Below, in pieces: positions 33,014 to 41,542 of a stretch of DNA of 64,000 nucleotides (positions within the stretch are counted from its first letter, which is position 1; every line of letters begins with the position of its first letter). A program made the position numbers and the translations under genes. Origin of the DNA: Betaproteobacteria bacterium (GTDB lineage: Bacteria; Pseudomonadota; Gammaproteobacteria; Burkholderiales; Usitatibacteraceae). Location of the stretch: contig JADKJR010000009.1 of NCBI GenBank assembly GCA_016720925.1, positions 105,982-169,981 on the forward strand. Direction: 5' to 3'. The notes beneath the pieces are model-generated. The model was not told where the DNA came from. It searched no databases and was given only the letters and a program-made list of their open reading frames with translations.

Positions 33014-34336
33014 TTAGGGCACCGTACTCAATCGCTTGTCCGCATCCACCAGCCAGCTCGCCATCGTCTGCAGGAAAGTTTTCTCGAAGCGCGCGCGGCA
33101 AATTTCCGACGCGTCGCGCAGCGCGGAATCGGCGATACGCAAGACGATGCCGTCGAGCAGCACAGTGCAAGTGGTGTTGCGCGGCCCGCGGCCTTCCAGC
33201 ACATAGGATATTTCGCCCATGCTCATGCCGGCGGAGACCAGGTCAATCAATCGTCCTTGCTTCGATACTCTCGCCTGGCCATTCAGCAGAACAAAGAAAC
33301 AGTCGCCAATATCGCCCTCACGAATCAGCACGTCACCCTGATAGACGCGCCGGAATTCTCCGATCTCGAGTACATACCAGAGGTCCGCATCGGAAAACAG
33401 CCGGAAGAACGTCGACTCGCGAAGCAACTGAAAACGCTCGCTTTCGCTCGAAAGATTGACGGCCAGATAGCCTTGATTGAGCGAGACCGGCGCGATTTTG
33501 GTCAGCGCGTCCAGGCATTCGCGCCAGGAACCAAAGCGTTCGGACGGCAGCTTTGCCATCATCCGCGCGATCACCGCATCGAGCGCGGGCGGGATGCTGG
33601 GCCGGATTTCGCTCGGCGGTTTCGGCTGCGCCTTGAATATCCGCGTCGTCAGTTCTTCCATGTTCGTACCATCGAACGCCCGCACGCCAGTAAGCAGCAG
33701 GTAAAAGACCACGCCAAGCGAAAACATGTCGCTGCGAAAATCAAGGCGGTGACCGAGCAACTGCTCCGGCGACATGTAAAGCGGTGAGCCGATGCCAGCC
33801 TCGACCTGGCCGGCACGCGTGGATATCAGCGTCGCTCCCAGATCGCTCAGGCGGATGTCGCCGCTGGTGGTGATCAGGATATTGGCCGGCTTGATGTCGC
33901 GATGGATGAGCCCCAACACATTCATGTATTCCAGCGCTTTGCCGCACTTGAAAACAATGTCCACCAGCGCTTCATGGCCGAGCAGCGTGCCGCGTTCGCA
34001 ATGCTTTTCCATCGTGCCGCCATCCACGCATTCCATCACCACGTAGTGATCATCGCCGTCATGAATGACATCGAAAATCTTGACGATATGCGGATGGTTG
34101 AGTTTTCCCAACAGCGCCGCTTCGGTTCGCATTCCCAAATCCGCGAGCGCGATACTCGGCTTGTCCGCACTATTGTGATTGACAACTTTCACCGCGACCT
34201 CGCGGCGGTGGAACGGATCTTCGGCCAGATAAACCGTGCTGGTTGCGCCGCTGCCGAGGACGCGCAGCAGCGTGTACTTGCCCAGTTGGCGGGGCAGGTC
34301 AGAATCGTCGGGAAATTCCGGGAACGCGCTGGTCAT
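33014..34336 (-). CDS. Ser/Thr protein kinase fused to a cyclic-nucleotide-binding-like domain
   Basis: A 440-residue cytoplasmic protein. Residues 20-285 are a eukaryotic-type kinase: Gly-rich loop GSGATSTVY (28-36), Lys50 in VAVKVV, IHRDIKPANIL (144-154) with catalytic Asp147, and SPEQ in YMSPEQLLGH. The metal-binding DFG is DLG (165-167), a known but less common variant. From about residue 300 a cNMP-binding-like domain follows (LLRESTFFRLFSDADLWYVLE, VLIREGDIGDCFFVLLNGQARV). It therefore probably phosphorylates targets under control of cAMP or another ligand. No transmembrane segment or PASTA domain. Confidence 0.85.
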   Translation of the reverse strand: MTSAFPEFPDDSDLPRQLGKYTLLRVLGSGATSTVYLAEDPFHRREVAVKVVNHNSADKPSIALADLGMRTEAALLGKLNHPHIVKIFDVIHDGDDHYVVMECVDGGTMEKHCERGTLLGHEALVDIVFKCGKALEYMNVLGLIHRDIKPANILITTSGDIRLSDLGATLISTRAGQVEAGIGSPLYMSPEQLLGHRLDFRSDMFSLGVVFYLLLTGVRAFDGTNMEELTTRIFKAQPKPPSEIRPSIPPALDAVIARMMAKLPSERFGSWRECLDALTKIAPVSLNQGYLAVNLSSESERFQLLRESTFFRLFSDADLWYVLEIGEFRRVYQGDVLIREGDIGDCFFVLLNGQARVSKQGRLIDLVSAGMSMGEISYVLEGRGPRNTTCTVLLDGIVLRIADSALRDASEICRARFEKTFLQTMASWLVDADKRLSTVP

Positions 34337-34429
34337 CTTGTTCTGGTGCAGCAGATCGACGTGTCAGGTTAGCACGGTGAGGACGCAACTGCGCCGCGCA
34401 CGATGCCCGTCAGTGACGCCTGCTCACAC

Positions 34430-35236
34430 TTATTGACTGGTCCAGCCGCCCTCGATGGGGATCGCGCTGCCGGTGATGTTGTGGGCGATTGGATGGCACA
34501 GCCACGCGGTCAGTTGGCCGATCTCGGACGGTTTGGACATGCGCTGGCTGGGCTGTTTCTCGCGCAGCAGATCGCGCGCCCCTGCGTCACGATCGCCATT
34601 GAAGAGCGCCGAGCGCGTGACTATTTGCGGCTCGATGATGGCCGTCTCGGTCCAGCCGGGGCAGATGCAATTGACCGTCACGCCGCCTTGCTCGCGGCTG
34701 CCGGCGCTGGCGTATTCCAGCGCGGCCACGCGCGACAAGCCGATCAGCCCGAATTTGGCCGCAACATACGGCGCCTTGTTGATCGAAGCGACCAGGCCAT
34801 GCACCGAGGCAATGTTGATCACGCGGCCGTAACCGCGTTCAGCCATGCCGGGCATCGCCGCCTTCATGGTGTGAAAGGCCGCCGAAAGGTTGACGGCAAG
34901 AATGCGGTCCCAGACGCTCGCCGGCAAATCTGCAAGTGGCGCCGTCTGCTGGATGCCGGCATTGTTCACCAATATATCGAGCGGGCTGGCCGCGAGGACG
35001 TCCTGCATCAGGGTTTCTATCTGGCGTGCATTGCTGAGATCGTTGGTGAAGCAGGCAACGGAAAGTGCCCCGGCGGCGAGCACTGCCTGGCGCGCATTAT
35101 CCTGCTGGGCGGCAGTACCAAGGCCGTGCAGCACCAGGTGGCAGCCCTCCGCGGCAAGCGCCTCGGCGATGGCGAGGCCGATGCCTTGAAACGATCCGGT
35201 AACGAGGGCACGGCGGCCTGCGGGTGGCGGTGTCAT
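34430..35236 (-). CDS. bdhA: 3-Hydroxybutyrate dehydrogenase (SDR)
   Basis: A 268-residue SDR with TGSFQGIG (14-21), NNAGIQ, Ser in NIASVHG and YVAAK, and the C-terminal IPIEGGWTSQ signature that sets 3-hydroxybutyrate dehydrogenase apart from most other SDRs. It oxidises 3-hydroxybutyrate to acetoacetate with NAD+. It is the last gene of a nine-gene minus-strand operon with a thiolase, CoA ligase, PHA depolymerase and transporter, which supports the assignment. The start follows AGGAG nine bases upstream and 17 bases after the ligase stop. Confidence 0.88.
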   Translation of the reverse strand: MTPPPAGRRALVTGSFQGIGLAIAEALAAEGCHLVLHGLGTAAQQDNARQAVLAAGALSVACFTNDLSNARQIETLMQDVLAASPLDILVNNAGIQQTAPLADLPASVWDRILAVNLSAAFHTMKAAMPGMAERGYGRVINIASVHGLVASINKAPYVAAKFGLIGLSRVAALEYASAGSREQGGVTVNCICPGWTETAIIEPQIVTRSALFNGDRDAGARDLLREKQPSQRMSKPSEIGQLTAWLCHPIAHNITGSAIPIEGGWTSQ

Positions 35237-35253
35237 GCGATTCTCCTGTGTGA

Positions 35254-36768
35254 CTATTGAAGATGCTTGCGCAATTCGGTTTTAAGTACTTTGCCGTAAT
35301 TATTCTTGGGCAGGCTTTCGAGGAAGCGATATTCCTTCGGTCGCTTGAAGCGGGCAATGTGCTCAAGGCAGAGCGCATCCAGTTCGCGCGCGTCAACGCC
35401 CTCGCCGACCACGAACGCAATGACGACCTCACCCCATTCCGGATCCTGGCGCCCCACGACGGAAACTTCGCGAACCCGGGGATGTTTGAGCAGCACTTCC
35501 TCCACTTCGCGTGGGTAGATATTGGAGCCGCCGGAAATGATCACGTCCTTGGAGCGATCCTTGAGCGTGAGAAAACCGTCGCCGTCAAGACTGCCGATGT
35601 CGCCCGTCCACAGCCAGCCAGCCAGCAGCACTTTCGATGTCGCGGCGGGATTGTTCCAGTAGCCCGCCATGACGGGATCGCCGCGCACCAGGATCTCCCC
35701 GGCCTCGCCGATTGGCAGCGGCAACCCTCTTTCATCGGCGACGCGCACCTCCACCAGCGACTGGGCAACACCGACCGACGCAATGCGCTCGAGCCAGCGC
35801 GGGTGTGCGCGATCGGCGAGCTGATCACGCGAAAGCGCGGTGATGCACATCGGACTTTCACCCTGGCCATAGATCTGCACGAAGCGATTGCCCATGATAT
35901 CGAGCGCCTTGCGAATATCCTCGACGTACATCGGCCCGCCACCGTACACAATCGTCTTGAAACCATCCGGATCGGCACCGCTGGTTTCGATGTGCTCGAC
36001 CACGCGCTTCACCATCGTCGGCGCCGCGAACAGCGACATGCGACCGATCTTCCGCGCAAGCTCGCTGAGTTCGGCGGCATCGAATCCACCCGACTCCGGA
36101 ACGACGTGCCGCGCCGCTTTCAGCACATGCGCAAAATTGTAGAGCCCGGCGCCGTGCGAGATGGGTGCCGCATAGACGATGGCGTCGGCGGGATCGACCG
36201 AATCCACGTCGCTGAAATAGCACGATGTCATTGCCAGCAGATTGCGGTGAGTCTGAATGACGCCTTTCGGATGGCCAGTGGTGCCGGAGGTGTAAAAAAG
36301 CCACGCGAGATCGTCCGCGGCACGATGCTGAATGGCAATCGGCGCGGCTTGCAGGAGGCTTGCGTACTCCCTCGTGCCTGGAGTGAAGATGCGTTTCACG
36401 GAAGCGATATCGTCCACCAGCGGCACGACATCCAGCGCGAGGTCGGCGCCAACGAACAGGCAAGATGCCTCAGCGTTTTCCAGGATGTACGCCATCTCGC
36501 GCGGATGCAGCTTGGCATTGACCGGCACGGCGGCGAGCCCGGCCCACCAGATGCCGTAGAGCACCTCGAGGTATTCCGGGCAATTGGTCATGAATACGGC
36601 GATGCGTTCGCCTGCAGCCAGCCCGAGTTCGTCACGCAAGAAACCGCCGATGCTGGCCGCGCGCGCCGCCAGCGTGCGGTAATCGAACAGACAATGCTCA
36701 CCGAGAAATACCGCGGGACGTTCAGCAAAAACCGTCGCGCTGCGCACCAGTAGCTGGGCAATGTTCAT
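35254..36768 (-). CDS. AMP-forming acyl-CoA synthetase
   Basis: A 504-residue ANL-superfamily ligase, starting at 36768 (MNIAQLLVRSATVFAERPAV); the 36-residue upstream extension lies in the preceding gene. The P-loop is YTSGTTGHPKG, with later motifs YGQGESPMC, WTGDIGSLDGDGFLTLKDRSKD and the C-terminal NNYGKVLKTELR with the adenylating Lys. It activates a carboxylic acid to its CoA thioester. The start overlaps the thiolase stop as ATGA, so the two are translationally coupled. In this operon the substrate could be acetoacetate, 3-hydroxybutyrate or a longer acid; the sequence does not settle it. Confidence 0.87.
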   Translation of the reverse strand: MNIAQLLVRSATVFAERPAVFLGEHCLFDYRTLAARAASIGGFLRDELGLAAGERIAVFMTNCPEYLEVLYGIWWAGLAAVPVNAKLHPREMAYILENAEASCLFVGADLALDVVPLVDDIASVKRIFTPGTREYASLLQAAPIAIQHRAADDLAWLFYTSGTTGHPKGVIQTHRNLLAMTSCYFSDVDSVDPADAIVYAAPISHGAGLYNFAHVLKAARHVVPESGGFDAAELSELARKIGRMSLFAAPTMVKRVVEHIETSGADPDGFKTIVYGGGPMYVEDIRKALDIMGNRFVQIYGQGESPMCITALSRDQLADRAHPRWLERIASVGVAQSLVEVRVADERGLPLPIGEAGEILVRGDPVMAGYWNNPAATSKVLLAGWLWTGDIGSLDGDGFLTLKDRSKDVIISGGSNIYPREVEEVLLKHPRVREVSVVGRQDPEWGEVVIAFVVGEGVDARELDALCLEHIARFKRPKEYRFLESLPKNNYGKVLKTELRKHLQ

Positions 36769-37373
36769 CTGGCGGCCTCCAGGATGCTGACGTAATTGGC
36801 GACCGCCGATCCTCCCATGTTGAACACGCCCGCGAGCCTCGCGCCGGGTACCTGCATCTCGCCGGCTTCGCCGCACAACTGCATGGCGGCAATGACGTGC
36901 ATCGAGACGCCGGTCGCGCCGATCGGGTGGCCCTTGGCCTTGAGCCCGCCGGAACGGTTGACGGGCAATCGTCCGTTTGCGTAAACGGTGCCGTCGTCAA
37001 GAACACGCTGGCCCTGTCCGGCTGGCGCCAGTCCCATGGCTTCATAGGCGAGCAGTTCGGCGATGGTGAAACAGTCATGCACTTCGGCCAGTGACAGGTC
37101 GTTAACATTGCAGCGAGCCAATGCCAGCGCATCTTTCCACGCGCGTTGCGGTCCGGCGAACGACGCGGGGTCGCGCCGCGACATCGGCAGGAAATCATTG
37201 ACCTGGCTGCGAGCACGAAAGCGCACGCCCCGCGCAAACCGCGCCAACAACGATTCGTCGACGATGACGAGCGCGGCCGCGCCGTCGGAAACCAGCGAGC
37301 AGTCGGTCTTGCGTAATGGCGCGGCGATGATGGGGTTTTTGTCGGATACCGTATTGCAGAATTCGAAGCCCAC
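36765..37373 (-). CDS. Thiolase, C-terminal part after a frameshift
   Basis: Codes for the last 203 residues of a thiolase (FEFCNTVSDKNPIIAAPLRK ... ANYVSILEAAR), with the catalytic His in AEVHDCFTIAE and the C-terminal GGLKAKGHPIGATGVSMH loop. This part is frame-shifted relative to the N-terminal part at 37195-37932. An extra base in the run at about 37462-37470 separates them; removing it restores a continuous reading (TYFARFGDHSATLAHIAAKN). The combined protein resembles SCP-X-type thiolases (acetyl-CoA acetyltransferase-like), able to cleave acetoacetyl-CoA. Confidence 0.8.
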   Translation of the reverse strand: MGFEFCNTVSDKNPIIAAPLRKTDCSLVSDGAAALVIVDESLLARFARGVRFRARSQVNDFLPMSRRDPASFAGPQRAWKDALALARCNVNDLSLAEVHDCFTIAELLAYEAMGLAPAGQGQRVLDDGTVYANGRLPVNRSGGLKAKGHPIGATGVSMHVIAAMQLCGEAGEMQVPGARLAGVFNMGGSAVANYVSILEAAR

Positions 37374-37932
37374 GTCCTTGCGAATCTGTGCCCACGGGTT
37401 GCTGACGCCGTTGGCGTGATTCTTGGCGGCGATGTGCGCCAGCGTCGCGGAGTGGTCGCCAAAGCGCGCGAAAGTAAGTCTGCGCGATTTGCGCGAAAAT
37501 ACCCGGGAAAGTCATTCCCATCGCCGCTTCTTCCCTTACATAAGAAGCCGCGCCGAGCGCTTTCGTCACCTCTTCACCGGACACGGCGGTCATTTTTTCC
37601 GCGCCGACGACAAGAGCGATTTTGCACTGCCCCGCCTCGATGGCGTTGAGGGCAGAATAGATTGCCGCCGCCCCTGACGCGCAGGCATTTTCGACCCGCG
37701 TCGCCGGTTTCCAGCGCAACCCATCGTCGGCTTGCAGAACGAGCGACGAGCAAAAGCTGTCGGGAACGAAGCCACCATTCAGGTTGCCCAGCCAGATACC
37801 GTCCACTTCCTCCGCGCCGATGGCGGCATCCGTCATCGCTCGCCTGCTGACGCCGACAATCAGCGACTCGAGATCTTCGGCGACAAGCCGGCCAAAGGGC
37901 GAATGCGCCCAGCCTACGATGCATGCGGTCAT
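37195..37932 (-). CDS. Thiolase, N-terminal part before the frameshift
   Basis: Begins MTACIVGWAHSPFGRLVAED at 37932. The thiolase active-site Cys is in the ENACASGAAA segment. It reads correctly to IFAQIAQTYF and then leaves the true frame near 37470; codons below that point to 37195 are not the native sequence. The first gene after livM, 50 bases downstream of the livM stop. With the C-terminal part the intact gene would span 36765-37932 (about 389 residues). Confidence 0.8.
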   Translation of the reverse strand: MTACIVGWAHSPFGRLVAEDLESLIVGVSRRAMTDAAIGAEEVDGIWLGNLNGGFVPDSFCSSLVLQADDGLRWKPATRVENACASGAAAIYSALNAIEAGQCKIALVVGAEKMTAVSGEEVTKALGAASYVREEAAMGMTFPGIFAQIAQTYFRALWRPLRDAGAHRRQESRQRRQQPVGTDSQGRGLRILQYGIRQKPHHRRAITQDRLLAGFRRRGRARHRRRIVVGAVCAGRALSCSQPGQ

Positions 37933-37982
37933 GTGCGTACCTTCTGCGGTTCGACTTTTTCCATTTGCGGTGCCACCAAAAG

Positions 37983-39038
37983 CTATCGCTTCCGTAACTT
38001 TCCAACAATGCCCGTCGGAAAATAATAGACCGACAGCACAAACAACACGCCGAGCCACAGCAGCCACCGGTCCGGCGACAACAATGCCGCCAACCACGGC
38101 AGGCCGGCGGCGGCATCGCTGCCAAGTTTCAGGAGCTCCTGCAGGTAGCCCTGGGCCACCACGAACAACGCCGCGCCGATGGCGGCCCCGTAAATGGTCC
38201 CCATGCCGCCGATCACCACGATCAGCAATATGTCGATCATGATTTCGAACGACAGCGATGTGTCGGGGCCGTTGTATCGCAACCACAACGCCAGCATGAC
38301 GCCGGCCAGTGTGGCAAACAGGGCGGAGAGTACGCTGGAAACGGTGCGATAGACGACGACCCGATAGCCGATGGCTTCGGCACGAAATTCGTTCTCGCGA
38401 ATCGCCTGCAGCACCCGGCCAAACGGCGAATTGACGATGCGCAGCATCGCGAGCAGCAGCGCCAGTGCGGTAACGAACAGGAGGTAATAGCAGAGCAGGC
38501 GGCCATTGAGGGCGACACCGAGAAACGGCTCCTCCATCAGTGAATAGCCGCCCGACAGAATGTCCGGCAGCTTGAAATTGAGACCGTCGTCGCCGCCGGT
38601 AATATCCGACAGTTGCGATGCCAGCGTCTGGAATGCAGACGCCACGGCCAGCGTAATCATCGCAAAAAAAATCGCCCGCACACGCAGGGAAAAGAGACCC
38701 ACCGCCAGCGCTAGCACAAACGACAGCACCAGCGAACCCGCGAGCCCGATACCCACGGCTTCCCATGTAGGGCCGAAACGCGTGCAGGCGATGGCGATGC
38801 CGTATGCCCCAATGCCGAAGAACATGGTGTGGGCAAAGCTGACGATGCCGGTATAACCCAGCAGCAGGTCGAAACTTGCGACCAGCACCAGGAACACCAG
38901 CACCTTGGCCGCGACGCTCAGGGCCTTTACCCCGGGAAAAATGAACGGCGCAAATGCCAGCGCCAGTAGCAGCAGGACCAGCACCACGGCCAGGATGCGG
39001 CTGCGCGGATAGTCACCGGAAAGTATGCGATTTAGCAT
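37983..39038 (-). CDS. livM: Branched-chain-type ABC transporter permease LivM
   Basis: A 351-residue permease with eight to ten membrane segments. The family signature GYTGIVSFAHTMFFGIGAYG (first cytosolic loop) and LRALREN-like segment LQAIRENEFRAEAIGY are present. It is one of two pore subunits that take a solute from the periplasmic binding protein into the cytoplasm. The start at 39038 follows TAGGGG. It is eight bases from livH upstream. LIV-family permeases also carry amides, urea and other small organic acids, so branched-chain amino acids are not implied. Confidence 0.9.
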   Translation of the reverse strand: MLNRILSGDYPRSRILAVVLVLLLLALAFAPFIFPGVKALSVAAKVLVFLVLVASFDLLLGYTGIVSFAHTMFFGIGAYGIAIACTRFGPTWEAVGIGLAGSLVLSFVLALAVGLFSLRVRAIFFAMITLAVASAFQTLASQLSDITGGDDGLNFKLPDILSGGYSLMEEPFLGVALNGRLLCYYLLFVTALALLLAMLRIVNSPFGRVLQAIRENEFRAEAIGYRVVVYRTVSSVLSALFATLAGVMLALWLRYNGPDTSLSFEIMIDILLIVVIGGMGTIYGAAIGAALFVVAQGYLQELLKLGSDAAAGLPWLAALLSPDRWLLWLGVLFVLSVYYFPTGIVGKLRKR

Positions 39039-39046
39039 CAAGACCC

Positions 39047-40033
39047 CTACCTGTTCACAACCGGGTAAACGCCCTGGGGCCGCCACAACAATACCGCGGC
39101 CATCAAGGCGATATTTGAAAACAGGGCAACTTTTGGCGCGAGAAAACCGGTGTAGTTGGCCATCAGTCCCACCAATAGCGCGCCGATCAATGCGCCGCCG
39201 GTGGATCCCAGCCCGCCGATGATGATGACGATGAAGATCAGCACGTTGACCTGCGCGCCGATTTGCGGAATGACGTTCTGCTGATATAGCCCCCACATGA
39301 CGCCACCGAGTCCCGCCAGCGCGCTGCCGACGACAAACACCGCTACAAACAGGCGCCGGATACGATAGCCCAGCGCTTCCACCATTTCCCGATCCTGCAC
39401 GCCGGCGCGGATCAATAGACCGATCTTGGTGCGCCCCAGCGTCCATGCCAGGCCGCCAAAAACCGCGAGCCCCACCACCACTGCGAACAGCCGGTATTTC
39501 TCGATCGCCGCGTCGCCGAGCAGGATGGCGCCACGCATGCCTTCCGGCAGCGGAAGCGGAATCTGCTGCGGGCCCCAAATCACCTTGATCAGCTCTTCGC
39601 CGATGATCATGCCGCCCATGGTGATGAGGATCTGTTTGAGATGCTGGCCGTACACCGGTCGCACAATGAAGCGTTCGAACGCGAGGCCGACGGCGCCGGC
39701 CACCAGCATGGCAATCAGCATCGCCGGAAACACCGCTACCAGATTGCGCCACAGTGAGTGCGATCCGGTCCAGTCACCCATCGCACCCAGCACGCTGGTG
39801 GCGACAAAGGCGCCAAGGGCGATGAACACGCCATGACCGAAATTCAGCACGTCCATCAGACCGAACACCAGTGTGAGGCCAGAGGCGATGATGAAGATGA
39901 TCATGCCCATCGCAAGTCCTGCAACGGTCAGCGTGATCCAGGTTGAGCCGGACCCGACCAATGGCAACGCCAGCAGCGCCAGCACCGGCACCAGCGCCAA
40001 TGGCTGCCAATCGAAATCCCGCCAGGGAGTCAT
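39047..40033 (-). CDS. livH: Branched-chain-type ABC transporter permease LivH
   Basis: A 328-residue permease with eight membrane segments and the LivH motif ASGLTLVFGLMDVLNFGHG, followed by GALVAT-like GAFVATSVLG and GALIGALLVG near the C terminus. It pairs with LivM. It starts within the last four bases of livF (ATGA overlap), so translation is coupled to the ATPase gene. Confidence 0.9.
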   Translation of the reverse strand: MTPWRDFDWQPLALVPVLALLALPLVGSGSTWITLTVAGLAMGMIIFIIASGLTLVFGLMDVLNFGHGVFIALGAFVATSVLGAMGDWTGSHSLWRNLVAVFPAMLIAMLVAGAVGLAFERFIVRPVYGQHLKQILITMGGMIIGEELIKVIWGPQQIPLPLPEGMRGAILLGDAAIEKYRLFAVVVGLAVFGGLAWTLGRTKIGLLIRAGVQDREMVEALGYRIRRLFVAVFVVGSALAGLGGVMWGLYQQNVIPQIGAQVNVLIFIVIIIGGLGSTGGALIGALLVGLMANYTGFLAPKVALFSNIALMAAVLLWRPQGVYPVVNR

Positions 40034-40755
40034 AGCGCCAGCCCCAGTAATGAGCGCTGCAACACTTCATCTTCGGCAAGCGCCTGCATGGCGCCGCTGT
40101 GCACCACCCGGCCGTCATCCATGATCGCGACGCTGTCGCCAAGGCGCTTGGCAAAATTGATGTTCTGCTCCACCAGCAGTATCGTCACGCCGCCGGCCTT
40201 GAGTTCGGCAAACGCGTCGATCATATTGTTGATGATCGCCGGGGCGAGGCCCTTGCTGGGTTCATCGACAATCAACAATTCGCGCGGCTCGACAATGGCG
40301 CGCGCCACTGCGAGCATTTGTTTCTGCCCCCCGGACAATTTGCCGGCGGGATATGACCAGAACGTCTCCACCGCCGGAAAGAGAGAAAAGATCCATTTCA
40401 GGCGCGTATCGTCCATGTCGCTCGCGCGCGTGGCGCCGCGCGCGGCGAGGAGCATGTTTTCTTTCACGGTGAGGTCTGAAAAAATTCCCATGGTTTCGGG
40501 AACATAGGCAATATTGAGCCCGGCAATTTGCGGCGTGCTCATGGCGGCAATGTCCTCTCCAGAAAATACGATCCGGCCGGCAGATGCGCGCCACAAGCCC
40601 ATGATGGTCCGAAGTGTGGTGGTCTTGCCGGCGCCGTTGCGGCCGAGTAGCATCGTGAGCTTGCCGCGCGGCACGACCAAATCCACGCCGTGCAGGATGT
40701 GATACGCACCGATATTGGTGTGCACCGCTTCGAGCACGAGCAGGGCATCACTCAT
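40030..40755 (-). CDS. livF: ABC transporter ATP-binding protein LivF
   Basis: A 241-residue ATPase. Walker A GRNGAGKTT, the signature LSGGQKQMLAVARAI and Walker B ELLIVDEPSKGLAP are complete; the latter with KGLAP is typical of LivF. It powers the transporter with LivG. The stop overlaps livH and the start overlaps the end of livG (40752-40755), so the four genes livG-livF-livH-livM are tightly coupled. Confidence 0.92.
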   Translation of the reverse strand: MSDALLVLEAVHTNIGAYHILHGVDLVVPRGKLTMLLGRNGAGKTTTLRTIMGLWRASAGRIVFSGEDIAAMSTPQIAGLNIAYVPETMGIFSDLTVKENMLLAARGATRASDMDDTRLKWIFSLFPAVETFWSYPAGKLSGGQKQMLAVARAIVEPRELLIVDEPSKGLAPAIINNMIDAFAELKAGGVTILLVEQNINFAKRLGDSVAIMDDGRVVHSGAMQALAEDEVLQRSLLGLAL

Positions 40756-41522
40756 GCGGCAACCCTGGCCACGCCCAGGTACGCTTCCTGCACGATGGGT
40801 GACGCGATCACTGCCGCCGGTTCTCCATCGGCTACCAGCGTGCCGTTGTGCAACACGATGATACGGTCCGCCAGTTCACGCACCACATCCATTTTGTGCT
40901 CCACCAGCAAAATCGTTTTGCTTTTGTCTTCCCTCAGTCGCCGAATCAGGTTGAGCACCGCCGGCATTTCATCGGCGCTCATGCCCGCGGTCGGTTCATC
41001 GAACATGAATACCTGTGATTCGAGCGCCATGAGCATCGCCACTTCCAGCTTGCGCTGGTCGCCGTGTGGCAGGCTTGAGACGTCATTGTGCGATTTGTCG
41101 ATCAATGAAACCGATTCGAGGATTTCCTCCGCGCGTGCGGTCAGCGCCGCATGATCGCTCCAGATGGTCCACAGGTTCAGCCCATGGCGATGCGGGCCCT
41201 TGCGTGTGGCCTGCACGGCGAGGCGCACATTTTCCAGCACGCTGAGATGCGGGAACAGGTTTGTCAGCTGGAACGCGCGGCCGAGTCCCGCACGGGTACG
41301 CGCCGACGCGGATTTATTCGACAGGTCCTGACCGTTCAGCATCACACGGCCACTGGTCGCTTTCAACTGGCCGGAAATCAGGTTGAAGTATGTGGTCTTG
41401 CCGGCGCCGTTGGGGCCGACGATTGCCGTCAGCGTCCCCGGATGAAACTCGCAGGACACGGCGTTCACCGCAATGTGGCCACCGAAGCGAACGGTCAATT
41501 TCGATGTCGTCAGCAAGCCCAA
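40752..41522 (-). CDS. livG: ABC transporter ATP-binding protein LivG
   Basis: A 256-residue ATPase with Walker A GPNGAGKTTYFNLISG, the signature region SSLPHGDQRKLEVAM and Walker B VFMFDEPTAGMS, the latter characteristic of LivG. It begins with a TTG at 41522 giving MGLLTTSKLTVRFGG, the normal N terminus. The gap to the depolymerase stop is 20 bases, so it belongs to the same transcript. Confidence 0.9.
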   Translation of the reverse strand: MGLLTTSKLTVRFGGHIAVNAVSCEFHPGTLTAIVGPNGAGKTTYFNLISGQLKATSGRVMLNGQDLSNKSASARTRAGLGRAFQLTNLFPHLSVLENVRLAVQATRKGPHRHGLNLWTIWSDHAALTARAEEILESVSLIDKSHNDVSSLPHGDQRKLEVAMLMALESQVFMFDEPTAGMSADEMPAVLNLIRRLREDKSKTILLVEHKMDVVRELADRIIVLHNGTLVADGEPAAVIASPIVQEAYLGVARVAA

Positions 41523-41542
41523 GGTGGCCCCGCAGGCAGCGT

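Noticed and set aside
35257..36753. 498-codon plus-strand frame opposite the acyl-CoA synthetase
   Set aside because: The minus strand carries all ANL-ligase motifs; the plus-strand translation has no recognisable domain and is an antisense artefact of GC-rich codons.
37195..38766. One 523-residue minus-strand protein across the thiolase start
   Set aside because: The first 278 residues overlap livM in another frame; only codons from 37932 downward match a thiolase.
37983..39752. 589-residue LivM form
   Set aside because: The first 238 residues overlap livH in another frame; the ATG at 39038 has a ribosome site and the usual LivM start.
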